A DNA stretch of 64,000 nucleotides from Rhodococcus_G sp042879035 (GTDB taxonomy: Bacteria > Actinomycetota > Actinomycetes > Mycobacteriales > Mycobacteriaceae). A program made the translations under genes and the position numbers. The stretch is taken from positions 744,001-808,000 of the forward strand of contig NZ_JBIAOU010000001.1 of assembly GCF_042879035.1 (NCBI RefSeq), in the 5' to 3' direction. Positions within the stretch are counted from its first letter, which is position 1. Every line of letters begins with the position of its first letter. Positions 52,525 to 61,715 of this stretch are shown in pieces. Below the pieces are notes generated by a model. That model searched no databases. It worked only from the letters and a program-made list of their open reading frames with translations, and was not told the DNA's origin.

Positions 52525-53894
52525 CGCACTTCGATCTGGCGATCATCGGATCCGGTTCCGGCAACACCATTCTCGACGACCGGTTCGCGGGCATGAAGGT
52601 CGCGATCTGCGAGGGCGGCACCTTCGGCGGCACCTGCCTGAACGTGGGGTGCATCCCGACGAAGATGTTCGTCTACGCCGCCGAGGTGGCCCGGACGGTA
52701 CGCGAATCCGCCCGCTACGGCGTCGACGCCCGGATCGAGAAGGTGCGCTGGTCCGACATCGTCGACCGCGTCTTCGATCGGATCGACCCGATCTCGGCGG
52801 GCGGCGAACGCTACCGCCGCGACGGGAACCCGAACACGACGCTGTACTCCGGCTACGCGACGTTCACGGGGCCGCGCCGGATCCGCACCGGCACCGGGGA
52901 GGAGATCACCGCCGACCAGGTGGTCATCGCGGCCGGCTCGCGGCCGATCGTCCCGGACGAGATCGAGCGGTCCGGCGTCCGGTATCACACCAACGACGAC
53001 ATCATGCGGCTGCCGACGCTGCCCGACCACCTCGTGATCGTCGGAAGCGGCTTCATCGCCTCCGAGTTCGCACACGTGTTCTCGGCGTTCGGCACGAAGG
53101 TCTCGATCATCGGTCGCGGCGACCGGCTCCTACGGGATCTCGACACGGACGTCTCGCAGCGGTTCACCGACCTCGCGCGCGCCAAATGGGATGTGCACCT
53201 TGGTAATCCGGTGACCGAGGTGACCGGCGACCCGGGAGCCGTCGAGGTGCGCCTCGCCGACGGCACCGTCGTCTCCGGCGACACGCTGCTGGTCGCCACG
53301 GGGCGCACACCGAACGGCGACCGACTCGACGCAGCCAGTGCGGGCGTCGAGGTCGACGACCGGGGCCGCGTCGTCGTCGACGAGTTCCAGCGCACCACCG
53401 CCAAGGGCGTGTTCGCGCTCGGTGACGTGTCCTCGCCGCACCAGCTCAAGCACGTCGCCAACCACGAGGCGCGGGTCGTCCAGGAGAACCTGCTCCGGGA
53501 CGCGTGGAGCGCCGGCGCCGACCTGGCGCGGACGAACCACCGGTTCGTGCCGGCCGCGGTCTTCACCGACCCGCAGATCGCGTCGGTCGGACTGACCGAG
53601 GCGCAGGCCCACGAGCAGGGCCTGAACGTCTCCGTGAAGGTGCAGCGGTACGCCGACGTCGCCTACGGATGGGCGATGGAGGACGACGAGGGGCTGTGCA
53701 AGGTGATCGCCGACCGCGACACCGGCCTGCTCGTCGGCGCCCACGTCATCGGCGCGCAGGCGTCGACGGTGATCCAGCCCCTGATCCAGGCGATGAGCTT
53801 CGGCCTGCCCGCCCGCGAGATGGCTCTCGGCCAGTACTGGATCCACCCGGCCCTGACCGAGGTCGTCGAGAACGCGCTCCTCGGCCTGGACTGA
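52521..53894 (+). CDS. mtr: Mycothione reductase
   Basis: The product is 457 residues. It has FAD motif GSGSGN, the redox disulfide GGTCLNVGCIPTK (Cys39/Cys44), NADPH motif GSGFIASEFA, FAD contact FALGDV, and the C-terminal interface histidine in WIHPALTEVVENALL. It keeps mycothiol, the low-molecular-weight thiol of Actinobacteria, reduced. Equivalent to Rv2855. Confidence 0.96.
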   Translation: MTHFDLAIIGSGSGNTILDDRFAGMKVAICEGGTFGGTCLNVGCIPTKMFVYAAEVARTVRESARYGVDARIEKVRWSDIVDRVFDRIDPISAGGERYRRDGNPNTTLYSGYATFTGPRRIRTGTGEEITADQVVIAAGSRPIVPDEIERSGVRYHTNDDIMRLPTLPDHLVIVGSGFIASEFAHVFSAFGTKVSIIGRGDRLLRDLDTDVSQRFTDLARAKWDVHLGNPVTEVTGDPGAVEVRLADGTVVSGDTLLVATGRTPNGDRLDAASAGVEVDDRGRVVVDEFQRTTAKGVFALGDVSSPHQLKHVANHEARVVQENLLRDAWSAGADLARTNHRFVPAAVFTDPQIASVGLTEAQAHEQGLNVSVKVQRYADVAYGWAMEDDEGLCKVIADRDTGLLVGAHVIGAQASTVIQPLIQAMSFGLPAREMALGQYWIHPALTEVVENALLGLD

Positions 53895-53909
53895 ACAGAA
53901 ACCACCCCT

Positions 53910-54034
53910 GGCTGAAGGCGGCCTTCGTTCGCATCAACGAGACGAAGGGCGCCTTCAGCCGGACCGGCGACACCGACAGCCCCGGCTGAAGGCGACCTTC
54001 ACGCGCATCAACCGCACGAAGGGCGCCTTCAGCC
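53910..54034. repeat. Two tandem 51-base palindromic repeats
   Basis: Units 53910-53960 and 53984-54034 are identical at 44 of 51 positions. Each begins GGCTGAAGGCG, ends GGCGCCTTCAGCC and can fold as a hairpin with a loop containing GCATCAAC. Most differences fall in the loop flanks. The second unit runs six bases into the 3' end of the HxlR gene. They resemble REP/BIME-like elements and may double as a terminator after mtr. Confidence 0.8.
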
Positions 54035-54538
54035 GGCGGGGGCTCCGGGGGCCGTGGGCGCAGCGGTGGCGTTCACCCGCAGCCGCAGGCCGTCGAGTGC
54101 GACGTCGTCGCCCGCGTCGGTGCTCACGCGCACGCGCACGGGCGCGCCGGTGGTGTCGTCCACGACCTGCAGCGGTGCCCCGTCGCGTTGCAGGTACTTG
54201 TCGCCCCACTGCATCAGGGCGATGACCGCGGGCAGCAGGTCCCGGCCCATCTCGGTGAGGACGTACTCGTACCGCGTGCGCTGACCGGGTTCGCGGTACG
54301 GCGACTTGGCGAGCAGTCCGGCCTCGACGAGTTCCTTCAGCCGCGCCGAGGCGACGGCGTCGGTGATCCCCACCCGGTGGGCGAAGTCGTCGAACCGCGT
54401 CGTGCCGTAGTAGGCCTCGCGCAGCAGCAGCATCGCCGATCGGGTGCCCACGATGCCCATCGCGCGGCTGATCGAGCAGCGCTCGTCGGCATCCCACGAC
54501 GACCGGTCCGCGAGCGGACCCTGCAACTTCATCGGCAT
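54029..54538 (-). CDS. HxlR-family transcriptional regulator
   Basis: The product is 169 residues. The winged HTH has CSISRAMGIVGTRSAMLLLREAYYGTTRFDDFAHRVGITDAVASARLKELVEAGLL, the HxlR signature layout with a cysteine near residue 21 that could act as a redox or electrophile sensor. The last 40 residues are alanine-rich and lie outside the fold. The stop codon is inside a palindromic repeat. It is divergent from a thiolase gene and probably regulates it. Confidence 0.88.
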   Translation of the reverse strand: MPMKLQGPLADRSSWDADERCSISRAMGIVGTRSAMLLLREAYYGTTRFDDFAHRVGITDAVASARLKELVEAGLLAKSPYREPGQRTRYEYVLTEMGRDLLPAVIALMQWGDKYLQRDGAPLQVVDDTTGAPVRVRVSTDAGDDVALDGLRLRVNATAAPTAPGAPAG

Positions 54539-54590
54539 GCGTTCAGAGTACTGACTTCGAGAAGGTGTAGCCAGATGTCCGGAATCTGGG

Positions 54591-54604
54591 TATGGTTTTC
54601 CATA
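54591..54604. promoter_or_regulatory. Short inverted repeat in the HxlR/thiolase gap
   Basis: TATGG and CCATA are separated by TTTT between the divergent starts. It is a weak but correctly placed candidate for HxlR binding. Confidence 0.35.
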
Positions 54605-54664
54605 GCTAGATGGTTCACACAGTCAGAGGAACCGTCGGATCCTCACGATCGAGAAGGACACACG

Positions 54665-55834
<1,170 letters not shown>

Positions 55835-55866
55835 CCGCGAGCCGACGAGCCCTTCCCCAACGACCG

Positions 55867-55911
55867 CCCTCCCCCACCCCACACCCCTCCCCCACCCCAC
55901 ACCCCTCCCCA
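55867..55911. repeat. C-rich 18-base tandem repeat
   Basis: Two perfect copies of CCCTCCCCCACCCCACAC (55867-55884, 55885-55902) and part of a third fill the gap between the thiolase and the SDR. One strand is almost pure C with A, and the other could form G-quadruplex-like structure. Confidence 0.8.
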
Positions 55912-55928
55912 ACGACAGAAGGACACCC

Positions 55929-56624
55929 ATGAATCTCCACGGACGCACCGTTCTCGTCACCGGCGCCACCGGCGGCCTCGGTCGCGAATTCGTCCGCCAA
56001 TCCCTGGCCCGGGGCGCCCGCACGGTGTACGCCGCCGCGCGACGGGACCACGACTGGGACGACGATCGGATCATCCCGCTGCATCTGGACGTCACCGACC
56101 TCGCCTCGGTGCGAGCCGCCGCAGCGGCGGCCGGGGACGTGGAGGTGCTCGTCAACAACGCCGGAACCACCGGCGCAGCTTCACTTCTCGAATCCCCGAT
56201 GGACGAGATCCGGCACACGTTCGAGACGAACGTCTTCGGGCCGCTGGAGCTGATCCGGGCGTTCGCGCCGATCCTGGCGCGGGATGGCGGCGGCGCCGTC
56301 GTCGACGTGCACTCGGTGCTCAGCTGGCTCGCCACGCCCGGCGCCTACAGTCCGTCGAAGGCCGCGTTCTGGGGCGTGACGAACGCGGTGCGACTGGAAC
56401 TGGCCGGGCAGGGGACTCAGGTCCTCGGGGCACACCTCGCGTACACGGACACCCCGATGATCGCGCACCTCGACGTACCGAAGTCGGACCCCGCCGTCGT
56501 CGTCGCCCGGATCCTCGACGCGCTCGAGGCCGGCGAGGACGAGGCGATCGCCGACGAGACCACGGCGGGATTCCGATCGGTACTCGCGACCGCGACCACG
56601 GGACGGATCCCGAGCCGGGCCTGA
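55929..56624 (+). CDS. Short-chain dehydrogenase
   Basis: The product is a 231-residue SDR. It has GATGGLGRE (about 12-20), LDVTD, NNAGTTG, serine in VHSVLSWL and catalytic YSPSK. It probably forms an operon with the thiolase, as a 3-hydroxyacyl or related dehydrogenase, but the spacer between them is filled with C-rich repeats. It converges on the 2OG-Fe(II) oxygenase gene, 12 bases apart. Confidence 0.9.
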   Translation: MNLHGRTVLVTGATGGLGREFVRQSLARGARTVYAAARRDHDWDDDRIIPLHLDVTDLASVRAAAAAAGDVEVLVNNAGTTGAASLLESPMDEIRHTFETNVFGPLELIRAFAPILARDGGGAVVDVHSVLSWLATPGAYSPSKAAFWGVTNAVRLELAGQGTQVLGAHLAYTDTPMIAHLDVPKSDPAVVVARILDALEAGEDEAIADETTAGFRSVLATATTGRIPSRA

Positions 56625-56636
56625 CGGAGGCGACGA

Positions 56637-57650
56637 TCAGGTACGCAGGGCGGGCAGGTCGAGCAGGTCGCGGTGGTAGCGCTCGGTGACGTTCGGGTGC
56701 GCCCGCAGCCGCGACTTGAGGGCGTTGAGCCCGTAGCGGGCATGGAGCGTGCCGCCGTGCTCGTCCGACCCGACGCCCCTGGCTGCGGCCGCCAGTTCGG
56801 GCAGCAGCAGCACCGTCGGCAGGGACTGGTCGTAGCCCGGATTGAGGAAGAACGGCAGCGAGACCCGGTCGGTGCCCGCGGCGGGCGGCAGCACCCGGTG
56901 CACCGTGGCGCGGAGGTAGCCGCCGGTCGCGACCTCGAGCAGTTCGCCGATGTTGACGAGGAAGTGCCCAGGGATCGGGTCGACGCCCAGCCAGGCGGTC
57001 CCTCCGTCCCGGGTGCCGGTCTCGACCTGGAAGCCGGTGCTCGTCGGCTCGGGGTACAGCAGGGTCAGGGCGCCGACGTCCTTGTGGCTGCCGACGCCCT
57101 GACCGGTCACCGACCCGTCGTGCCCGGGATAGCGCGCGATCTTCAGCAGCGGGTCCGGGTCGTCGAACGCCGCGTCGAAGAAGTCGGCCGGCGCGCCGAG
57201 CGAGGACGCCCAGCCGCGGATCAACCGCAGGCCGACGTCCTGGGCCCGGGCCATCCACTCGAGCGCCAGGTCTCGCAGCTGTGGGACCCGGGCCGGCCAC
57301 AGGTTCGGACCGTGGAGGACGTCCCACGGCCGAGCGGGATCGACCGGGTACACGGCGGCGCGTTCGGGGCCGATGTCGAGTTGCTCACGCCAGTCGACGT
57401 ATCCCTGCGTGCGTTCACCGCCGACGCGGGTGTAGCCGCGGAACTGCGGCGAGTGGACGTTCTCGATCTCCAGCTTCTCGGCCTCGGGCAGCGCGAAGAA
57501 GGCGCGTGCGGCGGCGATCAGGTCGTCGGTCAGGCGTTGATCGATGCCGTGGCCGGCGAGGTGGAAGAAGCCGATCTCGTGGGTGACGGTGCGGAGAGCG
57601 TCGAGGTCGAGGTTCTCGAGGTCGACGACCGGGAGCGAGTGAGCGGACAC
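56637..57650 (-). CDS. Isopenicillin N synthase-family 2OG-Fe(II) oxygenase
   Basis: The product is 337 residues with the start at the GTG at 57650 (AAAGGA upstream); a GTG at 57677 would add nine residues. The iron triad is His and Asp in GSHKDVGALTL and His in ATVHRVLPP. The 2-oxoglutarate-binding pair is in DRVSLPFF. An N-terminal DIOX_N-like part has LPVVDLENLD and FFHLAGHG. No peptide synthetase or beta-lactam genes are nearby, so the substrate is unknown. Confidence 0.88.
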   Translation of the reverse strand: MSAHSLPVVDLENLDLDALRTVTHEIGFFHLAGHGIDQRLTDDLIAAARAFFALPEAEKLEIENVHSPQFRGYTRVGGERTQGYVDWREQLDIGPERAAVYPVDPARPWDVLHGPNLWPARVPQLRDLALEWMARAQDVGLRLIRGWASSLGAPADFFDAAFDDPDPLLKIARYPGHDGSVTGQGVGSHKDVGALTLLYPEPTSTGFQVETGTRDGGTAWLGVDPIPGHFLVNIGELLEVATGGYLRATVHRVLPPAAGTDRVSLPFFLNPGYDQSLPTVLLLPELAAAARGVGSDEHGGTLHARYGLNALKSRLRAHPNVTERYHRDLLDLPALRT

Positions 57651-57698
57651 CGAGGCCGAATTCCTTTCGTGCGTCACCGTCGAGGCTACGCCCGCGTC

Positions 57699-59183
57699 TC
57701 AGCCGAGCTTGCCCGACAACCGTTCGAGGCGATCGAGGCTCGCCCCGTCCAGACCGACGATCCGCACGGACTTCCCGTGCGCGGCGTACTTGTGCGCGAC
57801 GGTGTCGAGGGTGGCGACGGTCGACGCGTCCCACACCTCGGCGTCGGTGAGGTCCAGAACCACGGCGTCGGGATCGCTCGCGTAGTCGAACCGGTGGACC
57901 AGGTCGTTGCTCGACGCCCAGAACAGCTGGCCGGTGACCCGGTACACCCGCTCGCCCTCGCCGTCGAGGACCGTCACGTCCGCCAGGTGCGCGACCCGCC
58001 TCGCGAACGCGACCATCGCGGTCAGGACCCCGAGAATCACACCCACTGCGAGGTTCTCGGTGGCGAGGGTGCCGACGACCGTCACCACCATCACCAGGGT
58101 CTCGCTGCGCGGCATCAGCCGCAGGGTCCGCGGCGCGACGCTGTGCCAGTCGAACGTGGTCGCCGCGATCACCACCATCACCGCGACCAGTGCGGCCATC
58201 GGAATCATCCCGACCACGTCACCGACGGTCACGCACAGCACGAGCAGGAACGCGCCGGCGAGGAACGTCGAGATCCGGGTCCGGGCGCGACCCTCCTTGA
58301 CGTTGATCATCGTCTGGCCGATCATCGCGCAGCCGCCCATCCCGCCGAACAGCGCACCGGCCATGTTGGCCACGCCCTGCCCCCACGCCTCGCGGGTCTT
58401 GTCCGACGGGGTGTCGGTGATGTCGTCGACCAGCTTGGCCGTGAGCAGCGACTCGAGCAGGCCGACCAGCGCGAGGCCGAGGGCGAACGGCGCGACGACC
58501 GTCAGCGTGTCCCACGTCAGCGGTACGTCGGGAATCATCCACGTCGGCAGACCCGACGGCAGCTCGCCCTGGTCCGCGACGTCGGGCACGTCGAGGTTCA
58601 GCACCACCACGGCAGCGGTGAGCACGACGATCGCGATCAGCGGCGCGGGGACGGCGGTCGTCAGCTTCGGCACGACCACGACCATCACGATCCCCGCCGC
58701 GGTCAGCGGATACACCAGCCACGGCACGTCGATCAGGTGCCGGAGCTGGGCGGAGAAGATGAGGATCGCAAGTGCGTTGACGAACCCGATCATCACCGAC
58801 CGCGGGATGAACCGGACCAGCCGCGCCACACCGACGAGAGCGAGCACGATCTGCAACGCACCGGCCAGCCACACCGCGGCGATCAGGTAGTCGATGCCGT
58901 GCGAGGCGACGAGCGGCGCGATCACCAGGGCCGTGGCCCCCGCGGCCGCCGACACCATCGCGGGCCGGCCACCGACGAACGCGATCGTCATCGCCATGAC
59001 GCACGAGGTGTACAGGGCGACGCGCGGATCGACGCCGGCGATGACGGCGAACGAGATCACCTCGGGGATCAGCGCGAGCGAGGTCACCAGACCCGCGAGA
59101 ACCTCGGTGGTCAGGCGCCGCGGGGATCGCAGTGCGCCGCGGACCGAGGTGACGTCGGATGGTGTGGGGACGGTGTCGTGCAC
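57699..59183 (-). CDS. SulP-family anion transporter with STAS domain
   Basis: The product is 494 residues, GTG start. It has about 10-12 membrane helices starting LTTEVLAGLVTSLALIPEVISFAVIAGV, the SulP core FVGGRPAMVSAAAGATALV, and the GGMGGCAMIGQTMINVKEGARTR-type motif. A C-terminal STAS domain follows (about 410-494, VLDLTDAEVWDASTVATLD). It imports sulfate, bicarbonate or another anion; the specificity cannot be read. Confidence 0.92.
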   Translation of the reverse strand: MHDTVPTPSDVTSVRGALRSPRRLTTEVLAGLVTSLALIPEVISFAVIAGVDPRVALYTSCVMAMTIAFVGGRPAMVSAAAGATALVIAPLVASHGIDYLIAAVWLAGALQIVLALVGVARLVRFIPRSVMIGFVNALAILIFSAQLRHLIDVPWLVYPLTAAGIVMVVVVPKLTTAVPAPLIAIVVLTAAVVVLNLDVPDVADQGELPSGLPTWMIPDVPLTWDTLTVVAPFALGLALVGLLESLLTAKLVDDITDTPSDKTREAWGQGVANMAGALFGGMGGCAMIGQTMINVKEGRARTRISTFLAGAFLLVLCVTVGDVVGMIPMAALVAVMVVIAATTFDWHSVAPRTLRLMPRSETLVMVVTVVGTLATENLAVGVILGVLTAMVAFARRVAHLADVTVLDGEGERVYRVTGQLFWASSNDLVHRFDYASDPDAVVLDLTDAEVWDASTVATLDTVAHKYAAHGKSVRIVGLDGASLDRLERLSGKLG

Positions 59184-59225
59184 CGGCAGAGTCTAGTGCT
59201 CGTCCACGACCGCCCGTCGACCGCC

Positions 59226-59280
59226 GAGTGTGCATTTGCTGTCGCGCGCACGCGGCGTGCGCACCGGCAGGTGCACACTC
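59226..59280. repeat. Large imperfect palindrome between SulP and hydrolase genes
   Basis: GAGTGTGCA (59226-59234) and its exact complement (59272-59280) enclose a second inverted repeat, GCGCAC/GTGCGC. The outer arms extend with one mismatch to 59223-59283. It occupies the 116-base gap and could be a terminator or a repeated palindromic element. Confidence 0.6.
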
Positions 59281-59299
59281 GCCCGAGTCGCGCGGCGCC

Positions 59300-59845
59300 T
59301 CACCACATGCTGGTGCGCAGGGAGATCTCCGTGGCCATCGCCGCGGCCGCGTCGCGAGGGACCGATCCGACGCCGGCGAGTTCGACCACTCGGAAGTCGG
59401 AGTAGCAACGCCGGCCGCTGGCGTCGGCATCGGAGCGGCCGTCCGGTCCGGCGACGAGCACGGTGGACGGGATCTCCACCGCCGGGCAGTCGCCACCGAC
59501 GACCGCGGGGTGCGGACTGTCCGCCACGACCAGGCTCTTGAACCGCCCGAACGTGCGGGCGGCGGCCTCCCAGGCGAGCGCCGCACCCTCGCGGTCACCC
59601 GCGAGGTTCACGTAGGTGAGCCCGAGCCCGTCGAGAAGGGTGAGCAGCGCGGCGACGTCGAGGCCGTCGATCGTGTCGGGCACCACCGTGCGCAGGTCGG
59701 AGTCGTGGAGCCGTTCGCACACGGCGTCGTAGACCGATGCGTCCTCCCCCGCTGCGGGCAGCAGCACGACCACGTGGGCACTTTCGGGACCGTCGACCCG
59801 GACGGTGTAGACGACCTGTCCGACCGGCACTTCCGTCAACTCCAT
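59300..59845 (-). CDS. Small alpha/beta-hydrolase-like protein
   Basis: The product is 181 residues. VVVLLPAAGEDASVYDAVCERL resembles the start of an alpha/beta hydrolase and YVNLAGDREGAALAWEAA occupies the nucleophile-elbow position, but the serine of GxSxG is replaced (GDREG). The protein is shorter than most of the fold. It may be a non-catalytic relative; function is unknown. The ATG is divergent from the GntR gene. Confidence 0.65.
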   Translation of the reverse strand: MELTEVPVGQVVYTVRVDGPESAHVVVLLPAAGEDASVYDAVCERLHDSDLRTVVPDTIDGLDVAALLTLLDGLGLTYVNLAGDREGAALAWEAAARTFGRFKSLVVADSPHPAVVGGDCPAVEIPSTVLVAGPDGRSDADASGRRCYSDFRVVELAGVGSVPRDAAAAMATEISLRTSMW

Positions 59846-59913
59846 GGCATCGGACGGTACACGGAGAACCGGGGCGGACGAGAACCACTCGGTTGCGAGA
59901 CGATCCGTCCAGT

Positions 59914-59925
59914 ACTACGGTTAGT
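59914..59925. promoter_or_regulatory. Candidate GntR operator
   Basis: ACTA and TAGT separated by CGGT lie four bases before the GntR start. The position fits autorepression typical for the YtrA subgroup, but the repeat is short. Confidence 0.35.
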
Positions 59926-59928
59926 TAC

Positions 59929-60330
59929 ATGAGTAATGAACCAGTGAGCCGAGGCGGGGGCAATCCGGTGATCGACGGCGGCCGGCCGCTGTTCCAGCAG
60001 ATCGCCGAGCAGATCGAGGCGGCGATCATCGACGGCTCGTTGACCGAGGAGACCCAGGTGCCCTCGACCAACGAACTCGCCGCGTTCCATCGGATCAATC
60101 CGGCAACCGCGGCCAAGGGCCTCAATCAACTGGTCGCCGAGGGCATTCTCTACAAGAAACGGGGAATTGGAATGTTCGTCACCGCAGGCGCACGCGAGAC
60201 TCTCCGCTCCCGGCGCCGAGAAGCGTTCGCACACCAGTACATCGAACCCCTCGTCGCGGAGGCGCGCCGACTCGGCATTCCGATCGACGAACTCGAGTCC
60301 ATGCTCGACGTGACGGAGGTGGCCCGATGA
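59929..60330 (+). CDS. GntR regulator, YtrA subfamily
   Basis: The product is 133 residues. The winged HTH (about 20-88, PLFQQIAEQIEAAIIDGSLTEETQVPSTNELAAFHRINPATAAKGLNQLVAEGILYKKRGIGMFV) is followed by only a short helical tail, which defines the YtrA subgroup. YtrA proteins sit in front of ABC transporter genes and repress them. The reading frame is intact even though the transporter genes that follow are broken. Confidence 0.92.
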   Translation: MSNEPVSRGGGNPVIDGGRPLFQQIAEQIEAAIIDGSLTEETQVPSTNELAAFHRINPATAAKGLNQLVAEGILYKKRGIGMFVTAGARETLRSRRREAFAHQYIEPLVAEARRLGIPIDELESMLDVTEVAR

Positions 60331-60970
60331 CCCGCGGCCTGACGACAGTGCACGCCACCGGCGACACCGACGTCCCCGCCGTCGCGTCGATGCGCGAGAT
60401 CGGCAAGCGCTACGGCGATGTCGATGCGCTCGCAGGCATCACGTTCGACATCGAGCAGGACAAGATCTACGGCCTGCTCGGACGCAACGGCGCAGGCAAG
60501 ACCACCGTCGTGACGATCGGGCTGGCGTCGCGCGCCCCGCGCTGACCCTGTTCGACGAGCCGTACCTCGGCCTCGATGCCGTTGCCCGCCAACTGTTCTA
60601 CGACCGTCTGTCCGACTACGCCGAACACCCACGGACCGTACTGCTGTCCACCCACCTGATCGACGAGGTCGCGAACCTGCTCGAACACGTCATCGTCGTC
60701 GATCGGGGCCGCATCATCATGGGCGACGACGCGGACTCGCTCCGCCGCTGGGCCGTGGTCGCGACCGGTCCCACCGCGGCCGTCGCCGCGTTCGCGGCGA
60801 AAAGCACCGTCCTGCACCGCGAATCGCTCGGCGCACACACCCGGGCGACGGTCCGGATCGCCGCCGACGAGGGCGACCGCGCCCTCCTGATCGACGCGGG
60901 CGGCACGGTGGAATCCGCCTCCCTGCAGGAGATCGTCATCCGAACCACCACCCAGGAGTCGACCTCATGA
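60327..60970 (+). pseudogene. Decayed ABC transporter ATPase (YtrB-like)
   Basis: The gene starts normally (ATGA overlap with GntR) and reads through Walker A GRNGAGKTT (52-60), but then joins directly to IGLASRAP, a segment that should lie just before Walker B. About 90 residues holding the Q-loop and most of the signature region are missing. The frame then shifts and meets a stop at 60545. In another frame, LFDEPYLGLDAVARQLFYDRL and LLSTHLIDEVANLLEHVIVVDRGR continue to 60970. The product cannot work as an ATPase. Confidence 0.85.
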
Positions 60971-61715
60971 CCACACTGACCACCTCGGCCCCCACCGTCG
61001 GGCAGGGCCGGAGCGAGATGTCCCGCGTCACCGCGGTGCTGCGGCTGCACACCGTCGCCTGGCCGCTCCTCGTCGCGTGGCCGGTCGGCATCGTCACGGT
61101 CTCCTTCGCGATCAGCTGGACGATCTACTTCCTGGTCGGCGCCGAGGAGGGCGAGGGTTTCACCGGTGCCGTGAGCGCCCTGCTCGGCTTCGTCATCGCG
61201 TTCTACGTCCAGGCGATGGCCCAGAGTTTCCCGTTCGCGCTGGGACTGAGTGTGACCGCCGCGAGTTCTACGTCGCGACTGTCCTGATGGCACTCGGCCA
61301 GTCTGCGATCTTCGCGGTGGCAGTGCAGGTGCTGTCCTGGATCGAGGCCGCCACGAGCGGATGGGGTGTGCACATGCCGGATGTTCGGAATCATGCGCTA
61401 CGCCACGGACAATCCCGTCGTGCGGCTGACGGCACTGTTCGCGATCCTGCCTCTGACCACGGGTACCGCCATTCTCGCGGGTGCGATCTACCAGCGGTGG
61501 CGGACCACCGGCCTCCTCGCGGCCGGGGTCACGGTCCTCGGCGGGCTGGGCCTCGCGGCCATCCTGATCACCTGGGCACAGTGGTGGCCCGAAATCGGAT
61601 CCTGGTTCGTCGACACCCCACGGGCGGTGCCGACCGTCGTCCTCCCGCTCGCGCTGGCGGTACTGACGCTGACCGGCGGCTGGGCCGCGCTGCAGCGCGC
61701 CCACGCCCTGACCGG
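60967..61715 (+). pseudogene. Decayed ABC transporter permease
   Basis: A start at 60967 reads MTTLTTSAPTVGQG, two hydrophobic helices and FALGLSVT, then frameshifts near 61254 (one base missing) and stops at 61287. The next frame continues FYVATVLMALGQSAIFAVAVQVLSW to about 61380. A second shift follows and a third frame continues FGIMRYATDNPVVRLTALFAILPLTTG. This last frame has no stop until 61845, inside cobQ on the other strand. At least two frameshifts make it a pseudogene of the GntR-linked permease. Confidence 0.82.

Noticed and set aside
56637..57650. Beta-lactam biosynthesis from an isopenicillin N synthase homologue
   Set aside because: The family is broad and no peptide synthetase or other beta-lactam gene is in the window.
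56673..59405. A 910-residue plus-strand protein
   Set aside because: It is the antisense reading of the 2OG-Fe(II) oxygenase and SulP genes, very rich in Arg/His/Asp, with no fold pattern.
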